Part shown: positions 9,003-21,690 of the stretch, in pieces
Position numbering within the stretch: position 1 is the stretch's first letter
How the letters are laid out: each line of letters opens with the position of its first letter
The notes under the pieces: model-generated
The model's database searches: none
Told to the model about the DNA's origin: nothing
What the model saw: the letters and a program-made list of their open reading frames with translations, nothing else
Program-made: the position numbers and the translations under genes
Origin: Undaria pinnatifida
Taxonomy: Eukaryota > Sar > Phaeophyceae > Laminariales > Alariaceae
Length of the DNA stretch: 64,000 nucleotides
Reading direction: 5' to 3'
Assembly (NCBI GenBank): GCA_012845835.1
Contig: JABAKD010000015.1
Span: 7,792,967 to 7,856,966 of the forward strand

Positions 9003-9340
9003 GAACGTTCGATAGAAGGGTAGCGACTGCCGTGCAAGTACAGGACAGCCGTTAAGAAACAGGATTTCGAGAAAATCCAGGCGGCATTTACTGTGAAATA
9101 AGAAACCCGGGAGCCCTTATGCTGAAGATAGTACAGAACGCACCCATAAGAAATCTGGGGGCTTTCATACTGAAATTATGATAGTACAGCAGTATACGCA
9201 CCAACAAGAAAATTTGGGAGCCTTAATGTTGAAGCTAGTGTTCAGCGCACCCTCTTCTTCCAAGTAAGAAACTCGCCATATGGGTCGGTATTTCTGGTTC
9301 TGAATTAGGTGTCCTGTGTCCTGGACAGTGTGTGGCACTG
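9003..9340. repeat. 3' flank of PiT gene with ~60-bp degenerate repeats
   Basis: Three loose repeats of aagaaa, gggagccttatgctgaa and gatagtaca at about 9,100, 9,150 and 9,215 fill the presumed 3' UTR region. I cannot place a polyadenylation site. Confidence 0.45.
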
Positions 9341-9359
9341 TAGTCCCTTTTGTTTTGCC

Positions 9360-10390
9360 CTAGACACTCTCACTTGTGCTGTGTGAATGAAAAAGTGATG
9401 TTGTGTAGTCCCGGTGCTGTCTCTGTGTTCCTTGACTAGCGGGGAGCACCTACGTTATACGGCAGTGTATAGGCCTGGGATGAATATCGGAGCCAGGTTC
9501 CTCCAAAACCGGGGGGGGGTGGGTGGGGGGGTACTCATTTGATGCAGAATCCCACCTCCCCCAATAAAAACAAATCTCGTTATACAAGTCTCAAGTATTC
9601 TGTCCCCAAAGACGGGTTTTCAGTTGTAAAAGGCGTTAATAAGCGGGGCACAAACAACGAAAATGACGGCTTTCTCTTTCGGGAGATGTCCTCGAGGTGT
9701 TTTTTCTGCAGACGCGTCGCTTGGCGTTTGGAGCTCCACCTTTGGTCGAGAAAGCCGGCATTGAAGTTCGGCTAAGGGGGTGTGTGCTGTACGCCGTGCT
9801 GTACGCCGTCATGTACGGTAACGCTGTAGTGCTCCTTGTAGTACCTGAACGCTCTTAGTTGTTGATTGATTGATGGAAGCGCGTTTTAGTATCGTCTACG
9901 TAGTGCTGTGTAATTCTTGTATTTTGTGTATATCATTTTTTTTTGGGGGGGAGGACCTTTATTCCCGCGTGGACGCTCTCGCTTGTGCTGTGTTGGTTAA
10001 AAAGTGTGCGGTGTCTTCCTTGTTGTATTGTTTTGTCTATACCTTTATGGGGGGGAGTACCTTTGTTCTGCCTGAACACTCTCGCTTTTGCTGTTTGGTT
10101 TATGTTAGGAGTGAAGAGTTGAAGAGTGTTTTTGTGTAGTCTAGTGCTTTGTCTTTCTTGTATCGTGTGTGCTATACGAAGTTACCTTTTTTTTTCGCCG
10201 TAGTAGCCCATAGACGGTGGGCGACTACTACTGCTGCTGCTGCTGTAGTACCTTTATAGTGCTTGGGCACTCTCAATTGCTGTGTGCTTGAAAAGCGTGC
10301 TGTGTAGTCTAGTGCGGTGTCTTCCTTGTATTGTGCATACCTTTTTTTTTAGTACCGTCATATAGCCCATAGTGCCTTTTCCTTGAAAAC
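9360..10390 (+). repeat. Degenerate tandem array (100-180 bp units)
   Basis: Units built on cactctcgcttgtgctgtg, ttgaaaaagtg, gtgtagtctagtgctgtgtc and cttgtattgtg recur near 9,365, 9,965, 10,075 and 10,260. Short open frames here are not protein-like. Confidence 0.55.
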
Positions 10391-11615
10391 ATGTTGTTAT
10401 GCGTTCGTTTCTAGCGTTTTTAGTAAAATTTATGTACCCTTTTCGCGGCCCAAGTGTTTTTCAGTTGCTGATGGGGTGTGTATCGGTACGGTACAGGAAG
10501 CCTAACAAGAGGCAGGTTAGTGATAAATGAAAGCTGGGGTTTACAACAGAAATGATAAATACGGGAGCCACCTCTCCCGAATAAGAAACTAGCCTGGGAT
10601 AGGCATTGTGTTTCTCATTGTTTGGGCTCCTGTACAGTCTATACACTGTAGTCGTATTTGCCTTATGACGATGCGGTAAGACTATGAATTGTCGATTGAA
10701 GTTCGCGTGCTCGCGCAACGACGACGGCGAGACACCGAACGGATCAGATCCCTACCAATGACCTGTAACATCTGTGCCTCTCAGGGCAGATACATCCCCG
10801 GTCTACAAGTACATTATGATCTGTACGGCCTAGATCATGTTGACGAGTGCGGAGCCGTATGATTTGCATGATCTAGCACGAGTTTCCTGGGTTGGATCTG
10901 TGCAAAGGCAGACCGTGCACAACACACCACAAATGACAGGTGTGAGGAATCCCACTGTAGTCTAGGAGTTGCACATTTTCGGGACAAAGGTTTCTACCCA
11001 GTTGCGCTTCTGGCGTGAGGTAGCCATACCGGTTATTCTGATACTCTTGCACGGGTGTCTTTGTTTTAGGACTAGCGGAGAGATTTTTGTTGGTCGGATT
11101 GCGCGAACGAATGCCTTCGAAGTCATGTAGTAAGGCATTGACCTCCTCGTGTCAGGAGCGCAAAAGCTTCCGCCGCACGTCTACCGTGGGATGACTCGTG
11201 TACGATCTGTATGATCTAGATCGTGACCTATCCGATGCGTGGTCTGCTGGGACCGCTTGGTCGCTAACTCGCGAGAAGCTGCCGTCGGGACCAACTTGGT
11301 GGCTAACGCGCGATAAGCGCCGAGAAATTTATTTAGTTTCTTTTTTATTGTCTTGCGCCTGGTATTTTCTAGAGTTTCGGCTTTGCCCTGCAGCCTCGAC
11401 ACATATTTTTTCAGCGGTATAGTAGGTACCACATGAGCCGCGGAGCTGTAAGAGCTGTGAGAGCTTCGTAGTAGTTTTTCTTTTTCTGGTCGACCTACGT
11501 GTTGGATCACTTGGTTTTATGAACAGTTAGTTGCCGAAGCATTCTTCTAGTTTTTATTTTTTTGACTCCTGCACGTTGAACACGTCGTGGGTTATGGGTA
11601 CAGTCGAGATCTCCT
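10391..11615. other. Non-coding stretch with dispersed repeat F
   Basis: 10,805-10,930 contains atgatctgtacgg, ctagatcatgttgacgag and cctgggttggatctgtgc, which recur at 60,440-60,560; a shorter piece lies at 11,195-11,225. The rest shows no feature I can name. Confidence 0.4.
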
Positions 11616-11746
11616 CATAGTGCCGGTTGAATAGTGCCTATTTCCGCTATAGTGCATGTTGAATAGTGCCCATTGCCGCTATGGTGCAGGCTGAAGAGTG
11701 CTTATTTCCGCTATGGTGCAGGCTGAATAGTGCCTATTGCCGCTAT
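11616..11746 (+). repeat. 32-bp tandem repeat, 4 units
   Basis: Four near-identical units of the form tatggtgcaggctgaat then agtgcctattgccgc. Looser relatives (tagtgccggttgaat) lie at 29,930-30,060. Confidence 0.8.
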
Positions 11747-13110
11747 CGTAGTTGTCGGACGTATGCCCCTCTTTCCTTCCCCCCTGTTGCACCGGGCGAG
11801 TGCTGCTGCTGCTGCTGCCACAACTCCTGCTCGCCGCTTTGGACATAAATAGAGGGATTGCTGTGGCATCAATATGGACACCAAACGCTCTTTGTACCCC
11901 CCCCCCCCCCCCGTCCAGATCGATACCCTGAACCAGCGCTGCCGCTGCTGCTGCCGCCGCTGCTGCTACTGCTGCTGATGTTGCTTGGTATCCGTGGGCC
12001 TAGGCTACACGCTAGGAGGGTTACTAGCTTGTTTCAGGGGCCTTCTTTTCAGCGTCTCAGAGTCACTCGCGCGTGAGACTTCCGCGGTACACACCGCCAC
12101 GGAACGGTTGGTTCCGCTGCGCCGTCAAGCCGTTGTTTAAGCTCGTTTTTTGTTGAGGCACAGAGCCAAGCGCGCAAAGTAGGCTTAACTCGTTAGAGAA
12201 AATCGAGTTCAAAAATGCTTCGATGCCGTAGCGTTGATTTGTGCGTCGTTCTTGGTCGTCGTCGCTTCGTGTCTAGTGCGTGCGTCTGAGTCTCACGGGG
12301 GGGGTTGGTGCGCCTCCCTCGGAACCCTCGTGCCGCCTTACATGGGTAGCTCTAGAGTTATCGTCCGGGGGGGGGGCGGGGGCTGTCGCTGTCGGAAACC
12401 TCGTGCCGTCTTACATAGACACAGCCGTTTTGGACGACATAGTTAGCGAGAGCTTCCCAGTGTAATCGCCACGGCGGGTGTGTCAGTCCGGGAAACGTTC
12501 GACTGCGACCCAATGGCGAAGCAGCGAGTGCTCGAATACGAACTGCGATCGGTGCGACCGGCGTGTGCGCGGTTCTAGGTTATTGTCGTTTGGTATCGAG
12601 TGCACGATGCTCTGCTCCCGGCGTCGGAACCCTCCCGTCACTGTCGCTCATAGACTATTCTAGCCTTGTCATCGGTTAGAGTCTGCTGCAGTACGCGCTT
12701 CTGATTCTCCCAGGTGGGATTGGCGCCACTCTTGGAAAACCTCGCGACATCGCACATGATCGATCCCAGTTTGTCGCCGTCTAGTGTCTAGTGCGCGCCC
12801 CTCAGCTCGCGCGCGCGCGGGGGGTCGGGGGGGGGGGGTCGTTGTTTGAAACCTCGTACAGTACATAAAACTTCTATATTGCTAGTAAGGAGCAGGAATG
12901 CTGGCTTTTGCCGGATTTCCTACTCGATACAGGGTGCTTTCTACGCTAACACCAGTATAACCGCTTTCGAATTTATTATTTTCCTGCAAGTGCCGGCGTG
13001 GCTTATTGTCTTAGAAGGTACCCTGCGCTGTACAACCCGCATATATATAGAGACAAGAGCGATTTCGGGCGGAACCGCTCGCGAGAGTTTCCCAGCATGA
13101 CATGGTCGCT
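11747..13110. repeat. CTG tracts and a G-run-led degenerate array
   Basis: CTG/CCG tracts lie at 11,800-11,820 and 11,938-11,980. From about 12,290 to 12,870, units with a G-run then cggaaacctcgtgccgtc, ttacata are repeated at least four times with strong divergence. No coding exon is supported. Confidence 0.45.
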
Positions 13111-13724
13111 GTCGAGCCCGCGCTATTCGATCATAGCCTGGCAGGGATACCGTGTGAGCGTTCGCACACGGACGGAACTCAAACCCACGCGAAAGCGCAT
13201 CACGGATTGCCAGGGGTTAGTCGCCACACGCAAACGCCTGCAGCGTGGAAACCCAGGAAAGAACTTTCCGCGTTGTTGTTTCGCGGCGTTGTTACCCTTT
13301 TTTGCTGCTGCAGGTGCTTTTTTTTCATCTCACGAAGTGACCCATGCTGCGAGAGAGGGGTGGAACGTTTTTGACCGAAAACATTTTTTATGTGACGAGG
13401 TAAGGCTCCTCTGAATTAGACAAAAAAACTCCTAAATATTATCGTTGGAATGTGTTGTTGTTTTTCGTTCTACATGCCGATCAAAGGCTGCGGTAGGGAG
13501 GGCTTTCAACGCTTGCACGAGGAACCCTGTACCTTTCGGACAAAAAAGGTTAGGGGATTGTTTTGGCGCAGCGTAGCCCGCCATTCCATTGCGATTTCGT
13601 ATCGCAAAAAGTAGAACAGCACGAAAACTCAAGAGTGGGAAAGGAAGAGGGGGGGGGGGGGTCGCTCGCGCGAGTGACCCCGGGTCACCGAAAAAAAATG
13701 GCCCCAAAATTGACCTCCCTGCCG

Positions 13725-13915
13725 TAGCTTGGAAGGATGCAGCTCATTCTTCATGCAACTCGCCGAACACCTCACGGCACTTCGCGCTACGTGCAAGCAA
13801 CGCCTACCTGGTTGGTGGAAACCCGACGTGCTCTGTCCCGGCATGGTAGGGATGCGAGGGTCTATGGTCATATGACTACGGCTATGCACAGACTGAGTAC
13901 ACCTCCCCCAACACG
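13725..13915 (+). mobile_element. Family A retroposon
   Basis: Contains catgcaactcgccgaacacc, tggttggtggaaacccgacg, gtagggatgcgagggtctat and ends gactgagtacacctccccc. Confidence 0.8.
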
Positions 13916-14529
13916 CCTCGGTCTACGTAGGCTGCGGGATTTTTCATCGGGGTGCGCTTTTGTTTTTCTCGAGGTCGGTGGGTGGGTGGGTGAGGAGGTG
14001 GACACTGATGATGTTGCTGTAGATGTTGATGGCATGTTGTTCCCATTTTCCTGATGGACACGGGACAGCATCGCCAACTGCAATCCAACACAGCGCAGCG
14101 CCAGCTGATGCTTGTTCGTACTAAAGGAGCCGCAGCAACAGTAGGTGTTCTCTCATACCCCTGTCGCCACAATCGTCAAGTTCATGAGATTTGTCCCCAA
14201 AAGAGACGGGTGCAGCTCTAGAGAGGATTAAGTCAGGACGACCAAAATGTCACTGCACGGTTAGGGTGAACGTGAAGTTTTTTGCTGCGGGTTGTGCTTA
14301 ATAGTGGGCGGTTGGGCAATATCACAACACTATACTACCGAAATTATCCATCGTTGACTTCAAATAGTGTCTCCACAAAATATGGATTCAGTTGTAAGGG
14401 GGGCTAGTGTTATAAGTAGTTCGGGGTCGCTTATTGGTTAGCCTCCTACCAGTAGCCCAACGAATCGATACATTGGCAAATGGCGTCGTCGGCAGTACCG
14501 GTGGCAGACAGCTCTCTGTTGTCAGTCTG
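13916..14529. other. Non-coding stretch with motif C copies
   Basis: Two copies of the dispersed motif C (tttgtccccaaaag, agacgggtgcag; tcagttgtaaggggggc). Nothing else recognisable. Confidence 0.35.
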
Positions 14530-15645
14530 TGCGCGTGCACTAGTTTTGTTTGTGTTCGAGCGCTGGGGTTTGACGCGTTTGGCGTTACGTGGATTGATTT
14601 TGTTTATCTGCCAGCGCTTCGGTTGATTTACGTTACGAGAGTTGATCTTGTTTTTGCTATTGAGCATTTTTTTATGTTTTGATCCTCGTTGTGTTTTAGT
14701 TTTTTGTCGAGCGCTTCGGTGTTACGTTTTTGACGCCTTACGTTCATTGATTTTGTTTATCTTGGAGTGCTTCGGCGTGATATTTCGACCTTACGAGGTG
14801 TATCGATTTTGCGTATTTTCGGAAGCTTCGGTTGCATGTTATTCACCTTCGGCGGGCTGGCTACACGTTTGTTTTCGAGCGTTTCGGTGGGATGTTTTTT
14901 ATCCTTAGGTGGATGTTTTTGAGCTTAAGCGGATTGGCTTGGTTTGTTCTGAACGCTTCGGCTGGATGTGTTTCATATGCGACATAAGGTTACGGTTACA
15001 CCTTTCGATATGAGAGGAGTTCCGACAGGTGAAATTTATGTCTTCAACACAAAAAAACACGGTTTTAGAATATTTTCATCTAAGGGGGGGGGGCTGGGGT
15101 TTTGATCGTTTTCGAGCGTTTCGGTTGGATCTTTTCGATAATCATAGGCGTATATATTGTTTGCCTTAAAATTAGGTGGATGTGTCTGACCTTCGGCAAG
15201 CGGATTGATTTTAGTTTGTATTCGAGCGCTTCGGTTTTCGACGATTTTGACCTTACCCGGATTGGTTTTCTTTATTGTGAGCGCTTCGGTTTGATGTTTG
15301 GATACACCTCGCAGGACTGATTCTGCGATATAGCCCCCCCCCCGAACCCAGCGATTTTCTTTAACAAAAGCTTCATGGCTGCTCGACACAAGGAAGGGGA
15401 TACTGTTGAAAACATGTACCCATATCTCCTTTCTTAAGTGCAAAGGCCTCTCGATCGGTGACGTCGGGGTGTCGAGGGGCACCGTATTTCAGGAGGTACG
15501 ACCAGGAGCTGGTTTTTGAAAACCGGCGATTTCGTTAAAGAAAAGTTGGGGGGGCTACCGTAGTAAGACTCGTAGGCGGATTTTTTTTGTTTTTTTCCAA
15601 GAGCCTCGGTTTTCGATGTGTCGACCTTACTGAGTAACGTGCATG
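14530..15645 (+). repeat. Degenerate ~60-80 bp minisatellite
   Basis: At least a dozen units built on cgagcgcttcggttt, gatgttt, gaccttacg and ggattgattttgttta. Spacing and sequence drift along the array. Apparent frames across it are not coding. Confidence 0.75.
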
Positions 15646-17250
15646 TTTCAACCTTCGATGTGAGGGAGGCATGTCCTTTGATAAGCGAAAATATCCATGC
15701 GCCGCAAAAAATAAAAATAAACACTTTGAATATGTTCAGGAAAGAAAGTTGTGGTGCAGGTAGATGTTGAGGTGAAGCTGGTGTCACCCTCCACCTTGGC
15801 GTCGATGCAAGGTCGTATTTTTTTACCCGCCAATCACTCCCGGGTATTAATTTAGTTTCCGTGCGCACATATTGATGATAGCAAGGAAAGGGGTGCGACT
15901 TCCGTGCATCGATTTTCGTCTATATGGTGACCACCCTGTTGGTTTACTTCTTCCTGGAAAAGTTTGGAAGTGATCGACGTTGGATGAAGTTCATTCATGC
16001 TTCACCTTTTCGGAGGCAACAAAACAGTAGTGTCGGCTACTAATGGGGGGGGGGGGGGGGGGGTATTATATATTTACATCCGAGGGAGACGATAATTGGT
16101 CTACTCCCTTGGTCTTCCTCCTCTTTTCTCGGATAATTCAAGAGTGATCGACGTCAAAGTTCGTGCTGCGCGTGGTCGGATAGCGAAGACACTAAAAAAA
16201 ACACAGTATCCGTAGTCAAGCCGGATCTGGATATACGGCAGGGTACGTCACGGCACTTTCCGTAAGAAATTGGGAGTCGAGATAAAAGACGGTCCGCGCG
16301 ATGTTTCGGCGGATTTATTCAATTTTTTAACGCCCTATTGTAGTCTGTGCTACGCCTCCTTCAAGTTGGTTCTTACCCCCCCCTCCCCTCCCCCGAGTCC
16401 CGCGCTCAGCAAAAGTTTCGGTTATTCAGTTTATCTGTGCGATTCGCTCGTCGTGCTGCTACTTCCTTCTCCTTCGCCATACAGGGAGAACCACATCGTC
16501 TAACGATGGCATGTTTCTTGGCCGTTGCATGTTACGATATACCAGGTATATTATACCCCTGGTTTTTGTTGTAGTAGTGTTTGGCTCCGGCTGGCAACTG
16601 GAACGGGACGAACCAACCAACCACCGTACAAAGCAACCAACCAATTTATCAATCAAAATCCGAACCGAAGGGGGGAGGTGCCACCATTTTCAAGGCCTTC
16701 CATTTTTGTATAGTATTGTACCAGGTAGTCACACTGTGTATTCGTCCTCCCCCTCCCCCCCCCCCTCCCCCTCCCCCTTACCCTTCATATTTTTGGAGGA
16801 AGCCTTTAAGCTTACTAGCTTCGTTAAGAACACTCGTTATTTTTTCATCGTACGAGCCGCAAACACCGTGTAAACCCCCCCTTTATTAATATCCACCGTC
16901 GCTTCGACGCTCTCACGGCCCAGCTCGTCTGTTGACGAGCATATATATCTGGGTGTAGAGTAACACCTAGCAGCACCTGGTACCTGGGTGTAACTGTATT
17001 GCAGTACCAGGTACGCACCTGGTACGCGCCTACACAGGGAATAATCGTCACGATGTTTTCTTTTGCTATTCGATTCCACGGGGGGTGGGAATCAGCGGCG
17101 GTGCCCTGCCGCAGAGTGGTGAAAAGGACCGCGCTCGGGCTCCACACGGGGCACACACACGTACAGCACACCAGCAAACTCACTACGACTGCGAGTTCTA
17201 AGTTTGCGCACGCCAAAAACTAGAAAAAATAGCTGGGCTTTTCATGTATC
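15646..17250. other. Non-coding, low-complexity and palindromic motifs
   Basis: A G-run at 16,045-16,062, C/T-rich tracts at 16,375-16,400 and 16,745-16,785, and a cluster of ACCTGGTAC/GTACCAGGT palindromes at 16,975-17,030 with single copies at 16,540 and 16,720. No exon supported. Confidence 0.4.
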
Positions 17251-17259
17251 ATGACCTGG

Positions 17260-17420
17260 CACGTGGGTCGGATCAGGAGGTTTTCAAAAACCTTACCGGA
17301 CGAGTGGGGTTAGGTCAGGGGGCGTTTTGGAAACTTCACGGGTCGGATCGGGTCGGATCCCAGGTGTAGATTTCAAAGGCTCGCGGATCCGGCTCTGGTC
17401 ACCCTGACTGGATCCGGCCC
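17260..17420 (+). repeat. GGGTC family repeat
   Basis: gggtcggatcaggaggtttt, cgggtcggatcgggtcgg and ggtcaccctgactggatc recur at 62,430-62,680 and 63,155-63,260. Confidence 0.6.
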
Positions 17421-17819
17421 ACGAGAAGTGATCCAATCCGTGGAAAATAATCACTGAAAAAAAGGCCTCCTCCGAGTGGCCTGGAGCGTCCGGCGACCAA
17501 CAACCAACGCACACACACGTTGACGGCAGTGAGAGTTACAGAAGTATCCTGCTGCGCGAGTTCCTTCTGCCATACGAAGCGACAGCTATTCGTTTTCCCG
17601 TTACGTCTTCCGAGAATATGCATCCATCCGTGCTATGACACGGACCGGAGAGGTACTCGTACGCGTGAACGGTCGAATCGACCGGTCGGCGTTCATTATA
17701 CGGTTTGTGCCAGACTGATACGAAGCATTATTATATCTATAAATAGTTTAAAACGTATGCTGTATTAAGAGCAACATATAGATGACTAATAATATTCTGT
17801 ATGCGTACTCTTCATGATA

Positions 17820-18150
17820 TTAAAGCCGGGGGGAGAAAAAACAAAATATACCGCCTACCATACATATGATAGAGCAGTATAATAGTGGAAACTACAGTAA
17901 TACATTTATGAAATAGATGTGATGTTTTACCTAGCTCAAAATTCCCCACCTAAATTTAAAAGTATAAATACCAACACTTACCATTATAGTGGACAAAAAT
18001 AGGACACCTCCCAATAAAAACTCACCCATATAGTATATTACGAGAGTACCAACAACGCAGCTTGCAAATATGAGTCGTATTGACCTGAAATTCGTCTAAC
18101 TCACGGCTGACGTCTTTGAAAATTAGTTATAAAATAATACCAGATATTAC
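17820..18150 (-). repeat. Family D-related repeat
   Basis: cgcagcttgcaaatatgagt, taactcacggctgacgtc and flanking atagtatatta match 27,205-27,400 over about 200 bp. Confidence 0.55.
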
Positions 18151-18282
18151 ACCGGGAGGATATTACACCGGGAGGATCTGACCCGGTATACACGTAACAC
18201 AGGTAATTGTAAAACACGCACACGCACACGATCTTCAAAAGCTTAATTTCTCGTCAACGATGAATAACGTGCAAACACCGAG

Positions 18283-18560
18283 GGGTGCGTCCATATAATA
18301 TAAAAAATGAAAATACACTCCAGCTGTGAGATCGAAGATTTCGTCGAAACTCATCTTTGCAAGCTGTGTGTGATACTCCGATCGCGCGTATGACGGGTTG
18401 TGTGTCCTCATTTAAAGATATAGGTCGGCGACTCCCCTTGCAACTACAGTGTAGCTATCAGGGTCAACAGGGAGATGTTAGGCAGTCTGTGCGCGGAAAC
18501 TATAAAACCCGTTTCTGAGGGGGACTATATAGAGGGGGACATAGAGGGGGACTATATATA
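18283..18560 (+). repeat. Family D dispersed repeat, 3'-truncated
   Basis: aaaatgaaaatacactccag, gctgtgagatcgaagat, then gatataggtcggcgactcc and aactataaaacccgtttctg, ending in a short duplication of agggggactata. It matches the + copy at 49,140-49,470 for about 250 bp. Confidence 0.7.
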
Positions 18561-18689
18561 TCATATATGTGCATATCTAGCCATCCATGACGTAGCTTCC
18601 ATTCATTCCCCCCCCCCAACGCCCCCTCCTTCCCCACCACCCGCACGATCGCGTAGACCTAACACCACGCGTATGGCAAGCCCCTACAT

Positions 18690-18785
18690 ATATGCGTAAT
18701 ACGCGCGATCGGAGTATCACACACAAGCTTGCAAAGATGAGTATCGACCAAATCTTCGATCTCACAGCTGGAGTATGTTGCATTA
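18690..18785 (-). repeat. Family D dispersed repeat, short copy
   Basis: cgcgcgatcggagtatcac, gcttgcaaagatgagtatcg and atcttcgatctcacagctgg: the 5' part of family D on the - strand. Confidence 0.65.
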
Positions 18786-19072
18786 TATGTGACCTAAACC
18801 TCTTGAAAACCCTTCCCCCCCCTCCCCCCTCCCTCCTTTTTTTTTCCCCGCTCCCTCTTGCTTAACCCCTTTAGAGCCCCCGAACCCCTCCCTATACTAT
18901 TTCCAAGTAATTTTGTCCCCAAAACGGGTTTCCAGTTGTGAAGGGGTTAAACGCCCCACCTAACATCGAATATCTGCCAGAATAATAAACACTTCCACGC
19001 ACTTGATATCACCTCATTATCTTTCTAGAGCCATCCATGCCGCTGCTGCAATTCCCCCCCCCCCCCCGACGT

Positions 19073-19390
19073 CCGACTCCGCCCTCCCCTCACCGGTTAT
19101 ACAACTTACAGGATTCACTTGATGACGTCTGATGCATTTCCTTCTACAGATCTGTCAGATTTTGTCCCCTCAAAAACGGGTTTTATAGTTTTCGCGCACA
19201 GACTGACTAACACCACCCTGTTGACCCTGATAGCTACACGGTAGTTGCAAGGGGAGTCACCGACCTATATCCTTAATGAGGACACACAACCCGTAATACG
19301 CGCGATCGGAGTATCACACACAGCTTGCAAAGATGAGTTTCGACAAAATATTCGATCTCACAGCTAGCTGGAGTGCTTTATTATTCTTAT
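19073..19390 (-). repeat. Family D dispersed repeat, full-length
   Basis: About 318 bp matching 49,140-49,470 end to end on the other strand, from ccgccctcccctcacc to the tcgatctcacagctagctgg end. It includes the motif C sequence (ttttgtcccctcaaaaacgg). No coding capacity. Confidence 0.75.
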
Positions 19391-20280
19391 AATATTTATG
19401 CAAAGATATCGACGATATATTTCGATAATTCGAAACAAGAGTATTTCTATTTACGACACGGGTATCGTAAGCTCTTATTTACGACACACCGGGCTGTGAT
19501 TTTTCGCCACACGCCCGGGGTCATTCCGAAACTGTCTCGGCTGTTTTGGCATGGTATAGGGCTTTCATCGAAGCTATAGTTTGCCCAAGACGGCCCAGTA
19601 CTCGACGGTATATATCATCCGGTATCCGCCCGGTTTCCACAATTCTGCGGGAGCACGCGGATATACCAGATAATAATATATCGTCGAGTACTCGGCCGTT
19701 TCGGGTACACGATAGATCTTCAATGAAAGCCCTTTACCATGCCAAAGCAGCCGTGCGTGACAGCTCCGGGGTGATCCGGGGCGTGTGGCGCAAGCACAGC
19801 GCGGTTTCGTAAATACGAGTTTACGACACACCCCGGTGTCGTAAATGGCTTTTTTCCTTTCCAAAACGAACGCGAAACAACGCCCACCCGCTCTGCGCTC
19901 TCCGATGTTTTCAAAAAGCTGATTTTTTTCTTGACAAAATCCGGAGGGAGTGCACACGTCGAACTCCGAAACGCGCGACGTCTGTACAGCAGCAGTAGTA
20001 GCAGTGAAGGAAGCTTATAACAAACAGGCTGATTTTTTTACTTGAGAAATGGTGCGTTCTACACTAACTCCAGTACAATATTATAAAATCACGACTCCCG
20101 AATATTCTTTGTTTATTTTACAAAAAAGAATCGAAAAACGTCAGCTGTGAGTACTACCGATTGAATTATTGAAGCTCAACTTTGCACAAGCTGCGTGTAC
20201 ACATCTAGTCTATACCAGGTATTTCATTTATGATACGTACACAGCAGTATGGTGTTTGTGAATTAAACCTACGACATGGT
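19391..20280. other. Non-coding stretch
   Basis: Includes short repeats of tttacgacac (19,450-19,490 and 19,810-19,845) and a partial D copy at 20,125-20,215. No gene visible. Confidence 0.35.
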
Positions 20281-20304
20281 TGTTAATAACACAGCTGTAT
20301 GTAG

Positions 20305-20395
20305 TCTTGCACAAATTTTACTGTGGTATTCTTCTGCGGCTTTACCGATCATTTAAAGTAAGTATTGGATTAGATGAGGCCTCCTGCCCCGAAGC
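20305..20395 (+). repeat. Direct repeat, left copy (~85 bp)
   Basis: gtattcttctgcggctttac, cgatcatttaaagtaagt and attggattagatgaggcctc match 20,945-21,022 closely, about 635 bp away. Confidence 0.8.
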
Positions 20396-20609
20396 AAGAG
20401 GGTCTCGCCCGGGTTATACCTCCGCGCTGAGCGCTCAGCGCGGCAGCAATCCTAGAAAATAAAATAAAGTAAATGAAACAAAATAAAACACGGCGCAGAA
20501 GCTACTCAGCACGCAGGATTCTAGGGTGGTCCGAAATTGTTTCTGCTTCCTCTTGTTCTTGCCCGTTGGGCAGAGGTTCAAGGCAATGGTTGCGGCTCTG
20601 GCACTGGGC

Positions 20610-20715
20610 CTCAGATAAGCTCAAATAGGCCGGAACCAACAGCTTTGTTCCAATCTCGGATCCATTTGAAGACATCCCTGGTTGCTTCCGCACGGGGCTG
20701 AGTGTGGCAAGGCGC
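20610..20715 (-). pseudogene. Protein-like fragment, unknown
   Basis: One - strand frame reads EATRDVFKWIRDWNKAVGSG then LFELI and a stop. Composition looks coding, but neighbouring frames are broken and I recognise no domain. Confidence 0.25.
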
Positions 20716-20944
20716 TCGCAGACTTCTCCGGTCCGCAAAGGTTGTAAAAACGAGAAACTACTGCATGCATAAGCTGGGTGGGTGGGATGGTCAGTATTTC
20801 TCCTTCAACGTATGTATGTTCTCTGGCTTTGGGTTCGTGGGAAACAGGCACAATGATCGATGCGACGTAGATTCTCCAAGTAATTCACCGGTTCAAAATC
20901 ATGGAGCAACCTCCGTTCCATCGATGCCTCATTTTCTGGAAACC

Positions 20945-21022
20945 CGATTATACTGTAGTATTCTTCTGCGACTTTACCGATCATTTCAAGTAAGTATTGG
21001 ATTAGATGAGGCCTCTTCCCCC
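20945..21022 (+). repeat. Direct repeat, right copy
   Basis: Same sequence as 20,305-20,395 with four or five changes. The two copies flank - strand protein-like fragments. Confidence 0.8.
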
Positions 21023-21179
21023 AGCCGGTGAGGCCTACCCATACTTCCATTGCTTCTTATACTCTGCATCGGCTACCGGACTGGGGTCCTCGTCTCATCC
21101 AAGTTTCTTATAAATTGTTTCCATACAGTGGCGTGCACGAGGCGAAGGGCCGGCGGGTGTGGTAAATCAACTAGGATAA

Positions 21180-21680
21180 GCCTACTTTTGCGTTCGCTTA
21201 GAAGCACCGCCACTGGTTTGATAAGTGCTCCCCGCAAGAGCAGCAGCGGTCACCGTAAAACATACATGGTACCTCGGTACTGCTTGTTCCATGTTCCAAA
21301 CACCAGCATGATGTAAGCTCGTCACGGAGTGGGTGTTCCTGCAGGACGAGTTCGTCCCAAACCGCTTCGTGTTTGCGCACGAAACCCGGCACAAACGCGC
21401 TCCCCCCCGCGCCGGCGTCCCACGGCGGGGCATGCCACGGCCACCGTCGGAGCGGCCATTGCATCGGGTTCCTAAATACGTCTGCCCAAACAGGCAATGT
21501 GGGCGAGGGGCTGAGAATCGCCCATGTGTCCACCCACCGATGTTCGTCGGCGGAAAGCTGTGGAATTGAGGGTAGAATAGGCCGCACGATGATTTAGGTG
21601 CCGGAGCCATTCATCCGCGCCCACCTGCCGCGAATGCCAATACAAGGCTATCTGAGTGTCAATACACAGCATCGTACGTT
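21180..21680 (-). pseudogene. Possible retroelement pol fragment, frameshifted
   Basis: The - strand carries protein-like segments in alternating frames, among them QIALYWHSRQVGADEWLRHL and FVRKHEAVWDELVLQEHPLR. The second resembles, from memory only, the region ahead of reverse transcriptase in algal retroelement polyproteins. Several frameshifts are needed, so it is at best a relic. Confidence 0.3.
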
Positions 21681-21690
21681 AGAAATGGGG

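Noticed and set aside
13001-13414. 138-residue + frame
   Set aside because: Crosses a degenerate repeat array and has no recognisable domain or consistent composition.
20305-21022. Direct repeats as LTRs of a small retroelement
   Set aside because: Only about 85 bp, lacking TG..CA ends, primer site or target duplication that I can see.
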